Assembly (NCBI GenBank): GCA_905339405.1
Contig: CAJPGC010000014.1
Location: 1-64,000 of the forward strand
Direction: 5' to 3'
Length of the DNA stretch: 64,000 bases
Origin: an uncultured bacterium
GTDB taxonomy: Bacteria > Desulfobacterota > GWC2-55-46
The notes under the pieces were generated by a model. That model was not told where the DNA came from, ran no database searches, and saw only the letters and a program-made list of their open reading frames with translations. How positions within the stretch are numbered: the stretch's first letter is position 1; each line of letters begins with the position of its first letter. Positions 46,604 through 55,334 of this stretch are shown piece by piece. The translations under genes were made by a program, and so were the position numbers.

Positions 46604-47506
46604 TTACTTGTTGTGGCAGGTTCTGCAGAGGCCGGAACCGGAGTTTCCGCCGACCCTTCTGAGGAACAGACCGTTGTTCTCGGGCTCCTGCAGGTCGGTC
46701 GTCGACCAGTAGGTTCCGTCGATCTCGTTCCAGGACTTGTTGTTGAAGTGGGGATCGTGGCAGCTCGAGCACTCTACCTTGTCGTCCCTGAGGAGATCCT
46801 GGATGGTCGCGCCGGCATCGATGTAGCCCTTCACGGCCCAGAGGTTCTTGGTCAGGTTGCCGCCATCAAAGGTCGCGGCGGAAGCAGCCAGTTCAGCGGC
46901 CACGTCGATGGCGAAGATGGTCGTGGTCTTGTCCCTGAGGCCGGCGACGCCCTCGGTGTAGGTTACGGACACCGGGTGGTCGTTGGAGAGGTTAAGGCCG
47001 ATGTTCAACCTGCCGGAGGTCATGAAGTCGGAGACGGTGGTGTTGACGGCCGGGTCCCAGAACGACCACTGCCTGTCGGAGCCGGTGGCGGTCACGCCGG
47101 ACTTACCGGGGGTGTTGAGGAGGTTGTCGAAGGTGGTCACACCATCGTGGCAGCTCAAGCAGGCCAGCGAGGTGGATCCTACGTCACCAGAGACTATCGT
47201 GCTGCCGCCAAGGGTGGTGCCATAGGCGGTGAAGGAAGTGGGAGCAGAGGTGCCCCTGTTCCACAACGGCTTCAGGTTGTTCGTGGTGTTGGTGTGGTGA
47301 GGCGTGTGACAGAATACGCATATCTCGGTGGTGCCGGTGCTGCCGGTGGTGGTGATGTGCTCACCGAGGGAACCCAGGTTATGCCTCGAGTTACCGATGC
47401 CAGCGGCGGCGTCGCCGTCGTTGTAAGTGTCAACAGCGGAGGCGGTGCCTACCGCGATAAAGCCTACTGAAGCTACTGCGAGCGCGAGTGTAAGGAACCT
47501 TTTCAT
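46604..47506 (-). CDS. Exported tetrahaem c-type cytochrome
   Basis: Signal peptide MKRFLTLALAVASVGFIAVGTASA; four CxxCH motifs (CVFCH, CLSCH, CSSCH, CRTCH), ending LCRTCHNK. ATG chosen over the upstream TTG of the supplied ORF. Confidence 0.95.
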   Translation of the reverse strand: MKRFLTLALAVASVGFIAVGTASAVDTYNDGDAAAGIGNSRHNLGSLGEHITTTGSTGTTEICVFCHTPHHTNTTNNLKPLWNRGTSAPTSFTAYGTTLGGSTIVSGDVGSTSLACLSCHDGVTTFDNLLNTPGKSGVTATGSDRQWSFWDPAVNTTVSDFMTSGRLNIGLNLSNDHPVSVTYTEGVAGLRDKTTTIFAIDVAAELAASAATFDGGNLTKNLWAVKGYIDAGATIQDLLRDDKVECSSCHDPHFNNKSWNEIDGTYWSTTDLQEPENNGLFLRRVGGNSGSGLCRTCHNK

Positions 47507-47693
47507 TATAGTGACTCCTTGGTGGTTTTTTAGTGTTGCCGTTTGTTTCGCTGTTCCCTTTGACAGGCATTTTTTATTTTGGGCAATAAAAAATGCCGTC
47601 AATCCCCGCCAAACATCGGCAGAATCGCGGCATCATCACCAGCATATCATCCGGAGGCCCACCATGAACCTCCAGAGTTCCTTAGCTAGCCAC

Positions 47694-47721
47694 ATTATAC
47701 TCCCGGGTTAAAAAATGTCAA
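47694..47721 (-). promoter_or_regulatory. Consensus sigma-70 promoter for the tetrahaem cytochrome gene
   Basis: Minus strand TTGACA (47721-47716) - 16 nt - TATAAT (47699-47694). Confidence 0.8.
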
Positions 47722-47767
47722 TAGGAAAAATTAACGGATTTTAATGGATGGGGGAAAAAGGTGGAAT

Positions 47768-47802
47768 AAAAAAAAGGCCGCCCCGGCGGGGCGGCCTTTT
47801 TG
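47768..47802. terminator. Intrinsic terminator downstream of the NHL-repeat gene
   Basis: aaaaaaaggccgccccggcggggcggccttttt. Confidence 0.88.
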
Positions 47803-47814
47803 AGAGCTGTCACT

Positions 47815-48852
47815 TTACTTTTTTACCTGGGACGACCTGGCTTTCGATTTTTCGCCGAGGTACTCGAAAACGTTTATCCTGCGGTTCCAGGAATCCACGA
47901 CGTAGATGTAGTCTTCATGGTCGACCACCATGCCCGCGGGCAGTATCATCTGCGACCTGTCGCTGCCGTAAGAGGAGAAAGCGAGGAGCACCTGCCCCTC
48001 GTCATTGAATATCTGCACGTTGTTGAAAGCGGCGTCCACAACGTAGATGTGCCCTTCGCTGTCCACGCCTACGCCCTTGGGACGGGCGAACATGCCGGGG
48101 GCGTCGCCGAACTGGCCGAAGGCCCTGATGAGCTTTCCGTCCTTGTCGAAGATCTGTATCCTTCCGTTCATGGTGTCGACGACGTAGAGGTTGCCCTTGT
48201 TGTCGATGCCGAGGTGGGACGGGAAGTTGAACTCGCCTTCTTCCTTGCCCCTCTTGCCTATGGTGCCGGTGTGCTTTAGCGTGTCGAGGTCGAAGACCTT
48301 GATGTTATGTGTATGCGTGTCCGTCACGTACAGCTTCCTGTTGACGCTGTCAGCTATGATGCCGCTCGGCTGCTTGAACGGTTCATCCGGCTGCAGGTAG
48401 CCGAGTATCTTCGCGGTCGCGTCCAGGACCGTCACCTTGTCCACCTGTGAGTCGGTCACGAACACCCTGCCGTCGGTGTCGGCCGTCACTCCTATCGGCT
48501 TGTAGAAGATCTTCGCGCCCAGGCCGCCCAGGGTCGCCATCTTTGATTTCTTGGGGTCGAAGATGAACACGTCCGAGTTGGCCGTATCGGTGACGTAGAT
48601 CTTGCCGTCGTTGCCGACGAAGACGCCCATCGGCTTTTTCAGGAGCATGCCCGCCTCTCCGCCGAGGAGCAGGTTGGTCGCCATGCCGCTGCCGCTGAAG
48701 TCCACGCTTCCCTTGTAAGCTCTCAGGTATTTTATTTTAGGCTCGTCAGGCGGCTCCGGCCAGACCAGGTCGGGCAGCGGGGGCGCCGCGCATCCGTATA
48801 TGGCCGCGCTGACGGTTATCATCACAAAAAGCTTTTTAAGGATTTTTTTCAT
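47815..48852 (-). CDS. NHL-repeat (six-bladed beta-propeller) lipoprotein
   Basis: Signal/lipobox MKKILKKLFVMITVSAAIYGC; repeated GVFVGNDGKIYVTDTANSDVFIFD / GVTADTDGRVFVTDSQVDKVTVLD / GIIADSVNRKLYVTDTHTHNIKVFD / GVGVDSEGHIYVVDAAFNNVQIFN. Confidence 0.94.
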   Translation of the reverse strand: MKKILKKLFVMITVSAAIYGCAAPPLPDLVWPEPPDEPKIKYLRAYKGSVDFSGSGMATNLLLGGEAGMLLKKPMGVFVGNDGKIYVTDTANSDVFIFDPKKSKMATLGGLGAKIFYKPIGVTADTDGRVFVTDSQVDKVTVLDATAKILGYLQPDEPFKQPSGIIADSVNRKLYVTDTHTHNIKVFDLDTLKHTGTIGKRGKEEGEFNFPSHLGIDNKGNLYVVDTMNGRIQIFDKDGKLIRAFGQFGDAPGMFARPKGVGVDSEGHIYVVDAAFNNVQIFNDEGQVLLAFSSYGSDRSQMILPAGMVVDHEDYIYVVDSWNRRINVFEYLGEKSKARSSQVKK

Positions 48853-48944
48853 CTTCTTCCCTCTGTTTTTCAAGGTGTGAAGCAGCGGCAAAAGCCTGGT
48901 CTTATTATTACAGTCCAAAGTCAAATCTTACAATGCACGCCGAG

Positions 48945-48979
48945 CCCAAGTCAAGAGCAACTTGGGTAAGTGCCCAAGT
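48945..48979. promoter_or_regulatory. Overlapping operator-like palindromes built of three cccaagt/acttggg half-sites
   Basis: cccaagt (48945-48951), acttggg (48960-48966), cccaagt (48973-48979). Confidence 0.45.
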
Positions 48980-49017
48980 ATTAAAAAGATTTAACGTTCT
49001 TTTAAGCGTCCTGTTTT

Positions 49018-49644
49018 TTATTTCCAGCGCTCTTTTTCAAGCGACTGGCCCTTTAGAACTATATGGCACCTGATGCAGTTCTCTCTCGGCCAGAAGGTGA
49101 AGGCGACCTTGCCGTGGCACCTGCCGCACCACTGGCCCTTGAATATCTCGTCCATGGTAATGGGGTTCGCGCCGGCTTCAGGAATGAATATCTTCGGGTG
49201 GCAGTTGTTGCAGCTAAGCCAGTAAGTGTGTATGGAGTGTGGGAACATGACGTTGGCCATCAGCGGGACCTTGGCCTCTATGAATATGTTGAGGTGCAGC
49301 GGCGGCTCGTCTTCCACTCCGGCCTCCAGAGAGCCCTTCGGGTTGATATAACCGTTCACGACGGCTGCCGTCCAGTTGACGTTCCCGGCCGGGTCCTTGG
49401 GCAGCGAATCGAGGGCGCGGATCTCGGTCGTGCCCCTTTTAATGACGGCCCTGTTGGCCATCTCCTTGTAGAATTTTTCGTAATAATCGTCGGCCTGGCC
49501 GAAGTCGTCGACCTTTCTATGGGGGCGGTCCGCGTTTATTATTTCGTCAAATGATTCGCCGCATCCGGCAAGCGAGATGAGAAAAAACAGCAGGATGAAC
49601 AGGGGCATAGCCCCGCGGGTTTTCTTTCTTGGAGAGGTCTTCAA
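49018..49644 (-). CDS. Trihaem c-type cytochrome (c7/c3-like), possibly membrane-anchored
   Basis: MPLFILLFFLISLAGCGES lipobox; CNNCH, CGRCH, CIRCH motifs; FPHSIHTYWLSC. Confidence 0.93.
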   Translation of the reverse strand: MKTSPRKKTRGAMPLFILLFFLISLAGCGESFDEIINADRPHRKVDDFGQADDYYEKFYKEMANRAVIKRGTTEIRALDSLPKDPAGNVNWTAAVVNGYINPKGSLEAGVEDEPPLHLNIFIEAKVPLMANVMFPHSIHTYWLSCNNCHPKIFIPEAGANPITMDEIFKGQWCGRCHGKVAFTFWPRENCIRCHIVLKGQSLEKERWK

Positions 49645-49802
49645 ATCTGCACCTGAAAAACGGGAGGGCGGTTGCGGTTTTTATATTTTTACAGCCCTAA
49701 CCTAAGTTGTACTATAGCGGAGGAGAGTTTGTCAAGCGTTTAACAGTCCATATTCCTTCAATAATATTGACAATTCTTCTTAAAAAGATAATCATAGGGC
49801 TC

Positions 49803-51017
49803 ATGTCCCGGAACAAGACGATATGGTCGATAGGCGGCGGAAAAGGCGGCATCGGCAAAAGCGTAGTGACCGCCAACCTGGGCTCAGCGCTTGCCCAGGC
49901 AGGCAAAAAAGTCATAATGGTCGACGCCGACCTGGGCGGGGCCAACCTGCATACCTATTTCGGGATCAAGTTTCCGTCGAAGGGGCTCGATGATTTCCTC
50001 AAGGGCAGGGTGGCCGACCTGGCCGACGCTGCCATCGACACCCCCTTGCCCGGTCTCCGTCTCATAAGCGGGGCAGGCGAGTTCCTCGGCATAGCCAACC
50101 CGGTCTACGCCCAGAAGATGAAGCTCATATCGAGCATCAAGAAGCTCGAGGCCGACTTCATACTGGTGGACCTCGGGGCCGGCTCCTCCTACAACGTGCT
50201 CGATTTTTTCGCCATCTCCAATGAAGGCATAGTCGTCATAGTGCCTGAGCCGGCTGCCATACAGAACGCCTACATCTTCCTGAAGAGCTTCGTTTACAGG
50301 CGGCTCCAGAGGCTTTTTTCCGACAACCCTTTCATGAGCGAGCTCATACGGGACGCAACCGACGTAAGGAGCCCCAGGGCTGTAAAGTCCTTCTCCGACC
50401 TGTGCGGCAGGATAGCCTCCGAGGACAGGGCTTCGGCAACAAGGGCGCTCTCCGAGGTGAAGGCCTTCAGGCCGAGGCTGGTCCTCAACATGGCCGCTTC
50501 TAAAGACGACCTCAAGGCCGTGGAGGCCTTCAAGGCCGCTGCCATGACCTTCCTCGGCATGGAGACCGAGTTCGTGGGCACCCTTTATTCGAGGCCATCT
50601 GTGAAGGCGGCGGCAAGGAAGATGCGCCCGTTCATGCTGGAGAGCGAGGCATGGGAAGCACACAGGGACATGGCCGAGATAACCTCGAACCTCCTTCCGA
50701 AGGACCCGGAACCCCAGGCCCAGGTGCCCGTGCCGTCCGTGCAGGCCCCAGCTGAAGCCGTCGAGCACGAGACTTTCGGCTTCAACGAGAACGTCACCCA
50801 CAACGGCATGGTCTTCCACGTCCAGACGGAAGCGCAGGGCGGCGGCGAGCCGTTCATAGAGACGGTAGTCTACAACGGCGGAAGGATATTTTTCTCCAAA
50901 AGGACCCTTTGGAAGGAAGCTGCTGAAGGGGAGACGAGCATGAAGGACTTCGCTGCCAGGCAGCACCGGGCGGCGTTGGCGGCCGTCAAACTCGACAGGA
51001 TAAGGATACAGGGATAG
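49803..51017 (+). CDS. MinD/ParA/FlhG-like P-loop ATPase
   Basis: IWSIGGGKGGIGKSVVTANLGSALAQAGKKVIMVDADLGGANLHTYFG (deviant Walker A); FILVDLGAGSS. Confidence 0.92.
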   Translation: MSRNKTIWSIGGGKGGIGKSVVTANLGSALAQAGKKVIMVDADLGGANLHTYFGIKFPSKGLDDFLKGRVADLADAAIDTPLPGLRLISGAGEFLGIANPVYAQKMKLISSIKKLEADFILVDLGAGSSYNVLDFFAISNEGIVVIVPEPAAIQNAYIFLKSFVYRRLQRLFSDNPFMSELIRDATDVRSPRAVKSFSDLCGRIASEDRASATRALSEVKAFRPRLVLNMAASKDDLKAVEAFKAAAMTFLGMETEFVGTLYSRPSVKAAARKMRPFMLESEAWEAHRDMAEITSNLLPKDPEPQAQVPVPSVQAPAEAVEHETFGFNENVTHNGMVFHVQTEAQGGGEPFIETVVYNGGRIFFSKRTLWKEAAEGETSMKDFAARQHRAALAAVKLDRIRIQG

Positions 51018-51020
51018 CCT

Positions 51021-51722
51021 ATGTCATACACAGCCGTTCTGTCCGGCCATACGGCCCTTTTTACCGAGTCGTTCAGGGACATCGTCGCTGAATGCGGGTT
51101 TGAACTAGCAGAGGGCGTCGATGGCTCGTTCGTGGTCTCGGCCGATGAAGGCAGCCTGACCATAATAGCCGTCAGGAGCGCGGAAGACCTGGCGTCTGTC
51201 AAGACCGCCGGGGTAAGGCCGTTCCTTGTCTTCTCCGTGGAGCAAATATCGCAGGAGGCGCTCTCCGGGCTCAAGGAAAACGGGCTCCTGGGGGTAATCA
51301 CCCCTGATATCTCCCCGGAGGACGCGGCCTTTCTCCTCAACAGGGCCCTTTTCTATGACAAGATGGTCAAGCGCAACCCGAGGGTGCCGGTTAACCTGCC
51401 GGTCATATTGACCTCCGGCCACAAGGTCATCAATTCGTTCGCCTCTCTACTCAGCAGGGACGGGATGTTCATAGTGACCTTGAACCCGCTCGAAGTGAAC
51501 GCCATCTGCTCGTTGAAGTTTGCACTGCCTGAGGGCAGGGATTTTTCGACAGAGGCGAGGGTGCTCTACAGGGTGGCCATAAACAAGGAACTCAACATAA
51601 TCGCAAACCCCAGGGACCCGTTCAAGCGCATGGTCTCCCATCCGGGCATGGCGGTCTTTTTTACTGATATGTCCCGGGCGGACAGGGACGAGATAGACGG
51701 GTACATAGAAAAGCTGCTTTAA
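51021..51722 (+). CDS. PilZ-like domain protein with N-terminal receiver-like region
   Basis: KRNPRVPVNLPVILTSGHKVINSFASLLSRDGMFIVTLNPLEVNAICSLKFALPEGRDFSTEARVLYRVA resembles PilZ. Confidence 0.6.
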   Translation: MSYTAVLSGHTALFTESFRDIVAECGFELAEGVDGSFVVSADEGSLTIIAVRSAEDLASVKTAGVRPFLVFSVEQISQEALSGLKENGLLGVITPDISPEDAAFLLNRALFYDKMVKRNPRVPVNLPVILTSGHKVINSFASLLSRDGMFIVTLNPLEVNAICSLKFALPEGRDFSTEARVLYRVAINKELNIIANPRDPFKRMVSHPGMAVFFTDMSRADRDEIDGYIEKLL

Positions 51723-52393
51723 GCCCTCTTCCTTCCGTTCTCCTGAAACTCCCGCAGTATCGCTACGACCTCGTCGTCCTCGACCTGGCTGAAATCAATG
51801 TAGAGCTGGCTTACCGCGAAAAAAAGGTCGGGCACAAGCGGGCATATCGCCTCTGTCACCTCGTCCATGTTCCCGATGCGCTCGAGCGTGTCGGCTGGGC
51901 CGCCTGGCACGGCCACTATTATCTTTTTCGCCCCGGAGGCGTGGGCCGCCTGTATAGCAGATATCATGGTGGAGCCTGTGGCCAGCCCGTCGTCGACTAT
52001 TATGACTGTCCTGCCCTTCAAGGGGACCTTCTTCCTTACTCCCCTGTAGAGGTTGAGCTTTTCTTTCATGGCCGCAAGGCGCGCCCTTTTTTCCTCCTCG
52101 ATGTAGCTCTCCTTTATGTGGAGGCTCCTTATCGAAAGGCTGTTAAGGTACATCTGCCCCTCTTCGGTGATGGCGCCTATCGCGAGCTCCGGGTTGCCCG
52201 GCGCGCGCAGCTTCCCAGCCACTATCACGTCGAGGTCGGCGTTAAGGGCCCTGGCTATCTCAGCCGCGACCGTAACGCCGCCTCTGGGGAGGCCGACGAT
52301 GACGGGCCTGTCCCCCGAATACTTCGCCAGGCGGCGGGCAAGCGCCATGCCCGCGGCAGACCTGTCCTCATACGGAGCCTGTCTGGAATCCAT
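51719..52393 (-). CDS. Phosphoribosyltransferase family protein
   Basis: VIVGLPRGGVTVAAEIARALNADLDVIVAGKL...RTVIIVDDGLATGSTMISAIQAA. Confidence 0.92.
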   Translation of the reverse strand: MDSRQAPYEDRSAAGMALARRLAKYSGDRPVIVGLPRGGVTVAAEIARALNADLDVIVAGKLRAPGNPELAIGAITEEGQMYLNSLSIRSLHIKESYIEEEKRARLAAMKEKLNLYRGVRKKVPLKGRTVIIVDDGLATGSTMISAIQAAHASGAKKIIVAVPGGPADTLERIGNMDEVTEAICPLVPDLFFAVSQLYIDFSQVEDDEVVAILREFQENGRKRA

Positions 52394-52449
52394 ACCAGTA
52401 GCTTATCCGTTAAAAAACCTTTGTCAAGAAAGGGTGAAAGGGAGCGCTG

Positions 52450-54363
52450 CTATTCCTCGGGCTCTGGAGCGGGGACGGCCTCCCCTGCGGAGATGGACCA
52501 CCACTTGGCACTGGAATCGGCCACGGCAACTATGGCAAGCCCGGCCATGACTGCCACTAATACGGAGTCGAGCCTGAAGGTGAAGGCCTGCGTGGGGTCG
52601 ACGGCAGCGGCGGCCTTCGATGTGAAAAGCCAGAAGAGCTTCCACGCCGCAACCAGGGTCATGACTACCATGAAGACCATCGGCACGAGAGTGACCCAGA
52701 CGTACTTCGCCTTGCCCATCTTAAGGAGTATCGTCGTGCCGACGCAAAGGGCAAGGGCCGCGAGCAGCTGGTTTGCCACGCCGAACATCGGCCATATGGT
52801 AGATACGCTCCCGGAGCTTATGAGGAAGCCCCAGGCAATGACGACGAGGGCGCTCGTTATGACCACCCCCGGCATCCAGTCGGTCCTGCCGAGCGGCTTG
52901 TAGACGTGCGCACCGAACTCCTGGAGTATGAAGCGGGCAACCCTCGTCCCGGCGTCGACGGTCGTGAGGATGAAGAGCGCCTCGAACATGAGCGCGAAGT
53001 TGTACCAGTAGGGCATCAATCCCTTCATGCCGGGGAGGGCCGTGAAGATTGACGCCATGCCAACCGCAAGCGATACGGCTCCGCCGGGCCTTCCGGCAAC
53101 ATTCACGCCGACCGTGGCCGAAAGCTCGGCAATCTTTTCCGGGGCGAAGCCTATTGCCGCCAGCGCGTCCGCAGAAAGGTTTGTGTTGATGGCGAAGTAG
53201 TCGCCCGGTATCAGGACCGTCGCCGCGATTATCGCGATAACGGCAACGAACCCTTCGCAGAGCATCGCGCCGAAGCCTATTGGCATTATGTCGCTTTCGC
53301 GCTCTATCATCTTGGGGGTCGTGCCAGAGGATATGAGCGAGTGGAAGCCGGAGATCGCCCCGCAGGCGATCGTAATGAACATGAAGGGGAAGAGCGTGCC
53401 GGGTATTATCGGGCCGCCGCCGCCGGTGAACTTGGTCATGGCGGGCATCTTTATTTCGGGGGCGAGGAAAATGACCCCTCCGGCGAGTATCAATACCGTG
53501 CCGATTTTCATGTAGGTGGAAAGGTAGTCGCGCGGGGCGAGCAGAAGCCATACGGGAAGCACCGAGGCGAGAAAGCCGTAAATGGCGAGCGCCCATATGA
53601 GAAAATTCCTGTCATGGTTGAAAAGCGGCTCGAGGAAGCTCCCCTGTACGTACCTTCCGCCGAGGACTGCCGCGATGAGGAGGGCGACGCCGATAACGGA
53701 AACTTCCGCCACCTTGCCCGGCCTGAATTTGTAGAGGTACAGGCCCATGAGGAGGGCAATGGGTATAGTCGAGAAGATGGTGAACGCGCCCCAGGGGCTC
53801 TTGTACAGGGCGTTTACCACGGCGAGCCCCAAGCCCGCCAGCGCGACGATTATTATGAAGAGTATGGCGAGGGCCGCCGAAATTCCAGCCACCGGGCCGA
53901 CCTCGTTCCTCGCCATCTGAGCGAGAGAGCAGCCGTTCCGGCGCACCGAGGCCGCCAGGATTATCATGTCGTGGACAGCCCCGCCGAAGGCCGCGCCGAT
54001 TAATATCCAGAGGAAGCCGGGCAGGTAGCCGAACTGCGCCGCCAGCACCGGGCCGATGAGCGGGCCCGCCCCGGCTATGGCGGCGAAGTGGTGGCCGAAG
54101 AGCACGAGCGTGTGCGTGGGGTGGTAGTCCTTGCCGTCGTTGAGCCTTATGGCAGGCGTTTTACGCCTGTCGTCGAGGGCAAGAATCTTTGCCGCGATGA
54201 ACGAGCCGTAGAGCCTGTAGACGATAGTAAAAAAACAGGCGGCCGCCACTACGAGCCAGAGAGCGTTGACCGACTCCGACGGGTTGAAGACGCGCGTGAC
54301 CACCCCGAAGGAGACGGCAAAGAGGACGGCGAGAACCGCTATGACGATGCTTGAGAGTTTCAT
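52450..54363 (-). CDS. cstA: Carbon starvation protein CstA family (peptide/pyruvate transporter-like)
   Basis: 637-aa multi-TM; GHHFAAIAGAGPLIGPVLAAQFGYLPGFLWILIGAAFGGAVHDMIIL. Confidence 0.95.
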   Translation of the reverse strand: MKLSSIVIAVLAVLFAVSFGVVTRVFNPSESVNALWLVVAAACFFTIVYRLYGSFIAAKILALDDRRKTPAIRLNDGKDYHPTHTLVLFGHHFAAIAGAGPLIGPVLAAQFGYLPGFLWILIGAAFGGAVHDMIILAASVRRNGCSLAQMARNEVGPVAGISAALAILFIIIVALAGLGLAVVNALYKSPWGAFTIFSTIPIALLMGLYLYKFRPGKVAEVSVIGVALLIAAVLGGRYVQGSFLEPLFNHDRNFLIWALAIYGFLASVLPVWLLLAPRDYLSTYMKIGTVLILAGGVIFLAPEIKMPAMTKFTGGGGPIIPGTLFPFMFITIACGAISGFHSLISSGTTPKMIERESDIMPIGFGAMLCEGFVAVIAIIAATVLIPGDYFAINTNLSADALAAIGFAPEKIAELSATVGVNVAGRPGGAVSLAVGMASIFTALPGMKGLMPYWYNFALMFEALFILTTVDAGTRVARFILQEFGAHVYKPLGRTDWMPGVVITSALVVIAWGFLISSGSVSTIWPMFGVANQLLAALALCVGTTILLKMGKAKYVWVTLVPMVFMVVMTLVAAWKLFWLFTSKAAAAVDPTQAFTFRLDSVLVAVMAGLAIVAVADSSAKWWSISAGEAVPAPEPEE

Positions 54364-54387
54364 GGTTTTCAGGAAAAATTATCAACT

Positions 54388-54447
54388 GTCATTGCGGGCT
54401 GTCAGAGCATCTGGAGATTGCGTCGTCGCTCCGCTCCTCGCAATGAC
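54388..54447. repeat. Dispersed palindromic element, copy 1
   Basis: Terminal inverted repeats gtcattgcg ... cgcaatgac. Confidence 0.7.
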
Positions 54448-54556
54448 GGCAGAAGCAAAAAAAAAGAGCCTTCAGGCGAAAAGCCTGAAAAACATTTTAA
54501 GGTATGTTGCCGTGGGGTGTCAAGGAAGGGGAGTTGAGGAAATCTAACCTGCAGAG

Positions 54557-55267
54557 TTATGGGTATACATATTTAGGCAATTTAACATAAGCCTTTGGTA
54601 TATTCATTTCCTTAGATATTGTTTTGTAATATCTTAATAGTTCTTTTTTTTCCTGCTCACTCAAAATGCCAGCCAGTTCAGACCAGAAGTTTTTGAAATT
54701 ATTATGAAAGATCATGATTGATATCACATCCAGTGGCGAAGTTCCTTCCTGAGATAACTTGAATATGTTCGAATCCCACAAAGTTTGCGATTTCTTTTTA
54801 AGCTCGTGTATCTTCTTTTCTCTTTTAGTAGTTGTGCTTAAAAATAATGATATTTTACAAAATATTTCTTTAAGAGTACTTTCTTTAATTTTTAGGGGCA
54901 GTTCTGTAGGATATAACTTAACTAAGGAGATTAATGCAGTCATAAGTCCAGTTTCGGCTGCAGAAGTACTTTCATTACAAAAGTCATTGACATACCATTT
55001 GTAGAGAGTAAGTGCGACATTCTTATCGCATTGGTGTGAAACTCTCTCGAAAAATATCATAAAAGTCTTTTTTGATGATAACTTATTTATTTCGGAACTA
55101 CCTTCCATTTGAAGTTTTAAAAAAGTTTCTTTTGCGATTTTATTGATCTGATGTTTTTCTGATAAATTTTGGCTTAAACCAATATCTCTCCAAAAGGGAA
55201 TTAAACAATCTAAACTGAAAGTCCGTATGAAGGTAGGCCAGTAATTATTCCTATTTAAGTATTTCAT
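54557..55267 (-). CDS. AT-rich hypothetical protein (likely horizontally acquired orphan)
   Basis: ORF with base composition strikingly lower in GC than surroundings; ATG at 55267 preferred because the upstream TTG extension lies in a palindromic repeat. Confidence 0.65.
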   Translation of the reverse strand: MKYLNRNNYWPTFIRTFSLDCLIPFWRDIGLSQNLSEKHQINKIAKETFLKLQMEGSSEINKLSSKKTFMIFFERVSHQCDKNVALTLYKWYVNDFCNESTSAAETGLMTALISLVKLYPTELPLKIKESTLKEIFCKISLFLSTTTKREKKIHELKKKSQTLWDSNIFKLSQEGTSPLDVISIMIFHNNFKNFWSELAGILSEQEKKELLRYYKTISKEMNIPKAYVKLPKYVYP

Positions 55268-55287
55268 ATTAATTTCGTAGCTTCGTG

Positions 55288-55313
55288 GTTGGGTTAGTGT
55301 AGCGTAACCCAAC
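55288..55313. repeat. Palindrome gttgggtta-gtgtagcg-taacccaac
   Basis: Perfect 9-bp arms. Confidence 0.75.
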
Positions 55314-55334
55314 AAAATAGAGTGTACTTCATAG

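Noticed and set aside
46517-47470. 317-aa plus-strand ORF opposite the tetrahaem cytochrome
   Set aside because: Gly/Val/Arg-rich shadow ORF; the minus strand carries signal peptide and four CxxCH motifs.
47507-47721. GEMM-I (c-di-GMP/cGAMP) riboswitch in the cytochrome leader
   Set aside because: No recognisable conserved GEMM core; only unrelated hairpins found by eye.
53341-54003. 220-aa plus-strand ORF opposite cstA
   Set aside because: Shadow ORF with biased composition; CstA is unambiguous.
55268-55315. N-terminal extension MLGYATLTQPRSYEIN of the AT-rich ORF
   Set aside because: Encoded by the gttgggtta...taacccaac palindrome and begins with TTG; the internal ATG is more plausible.
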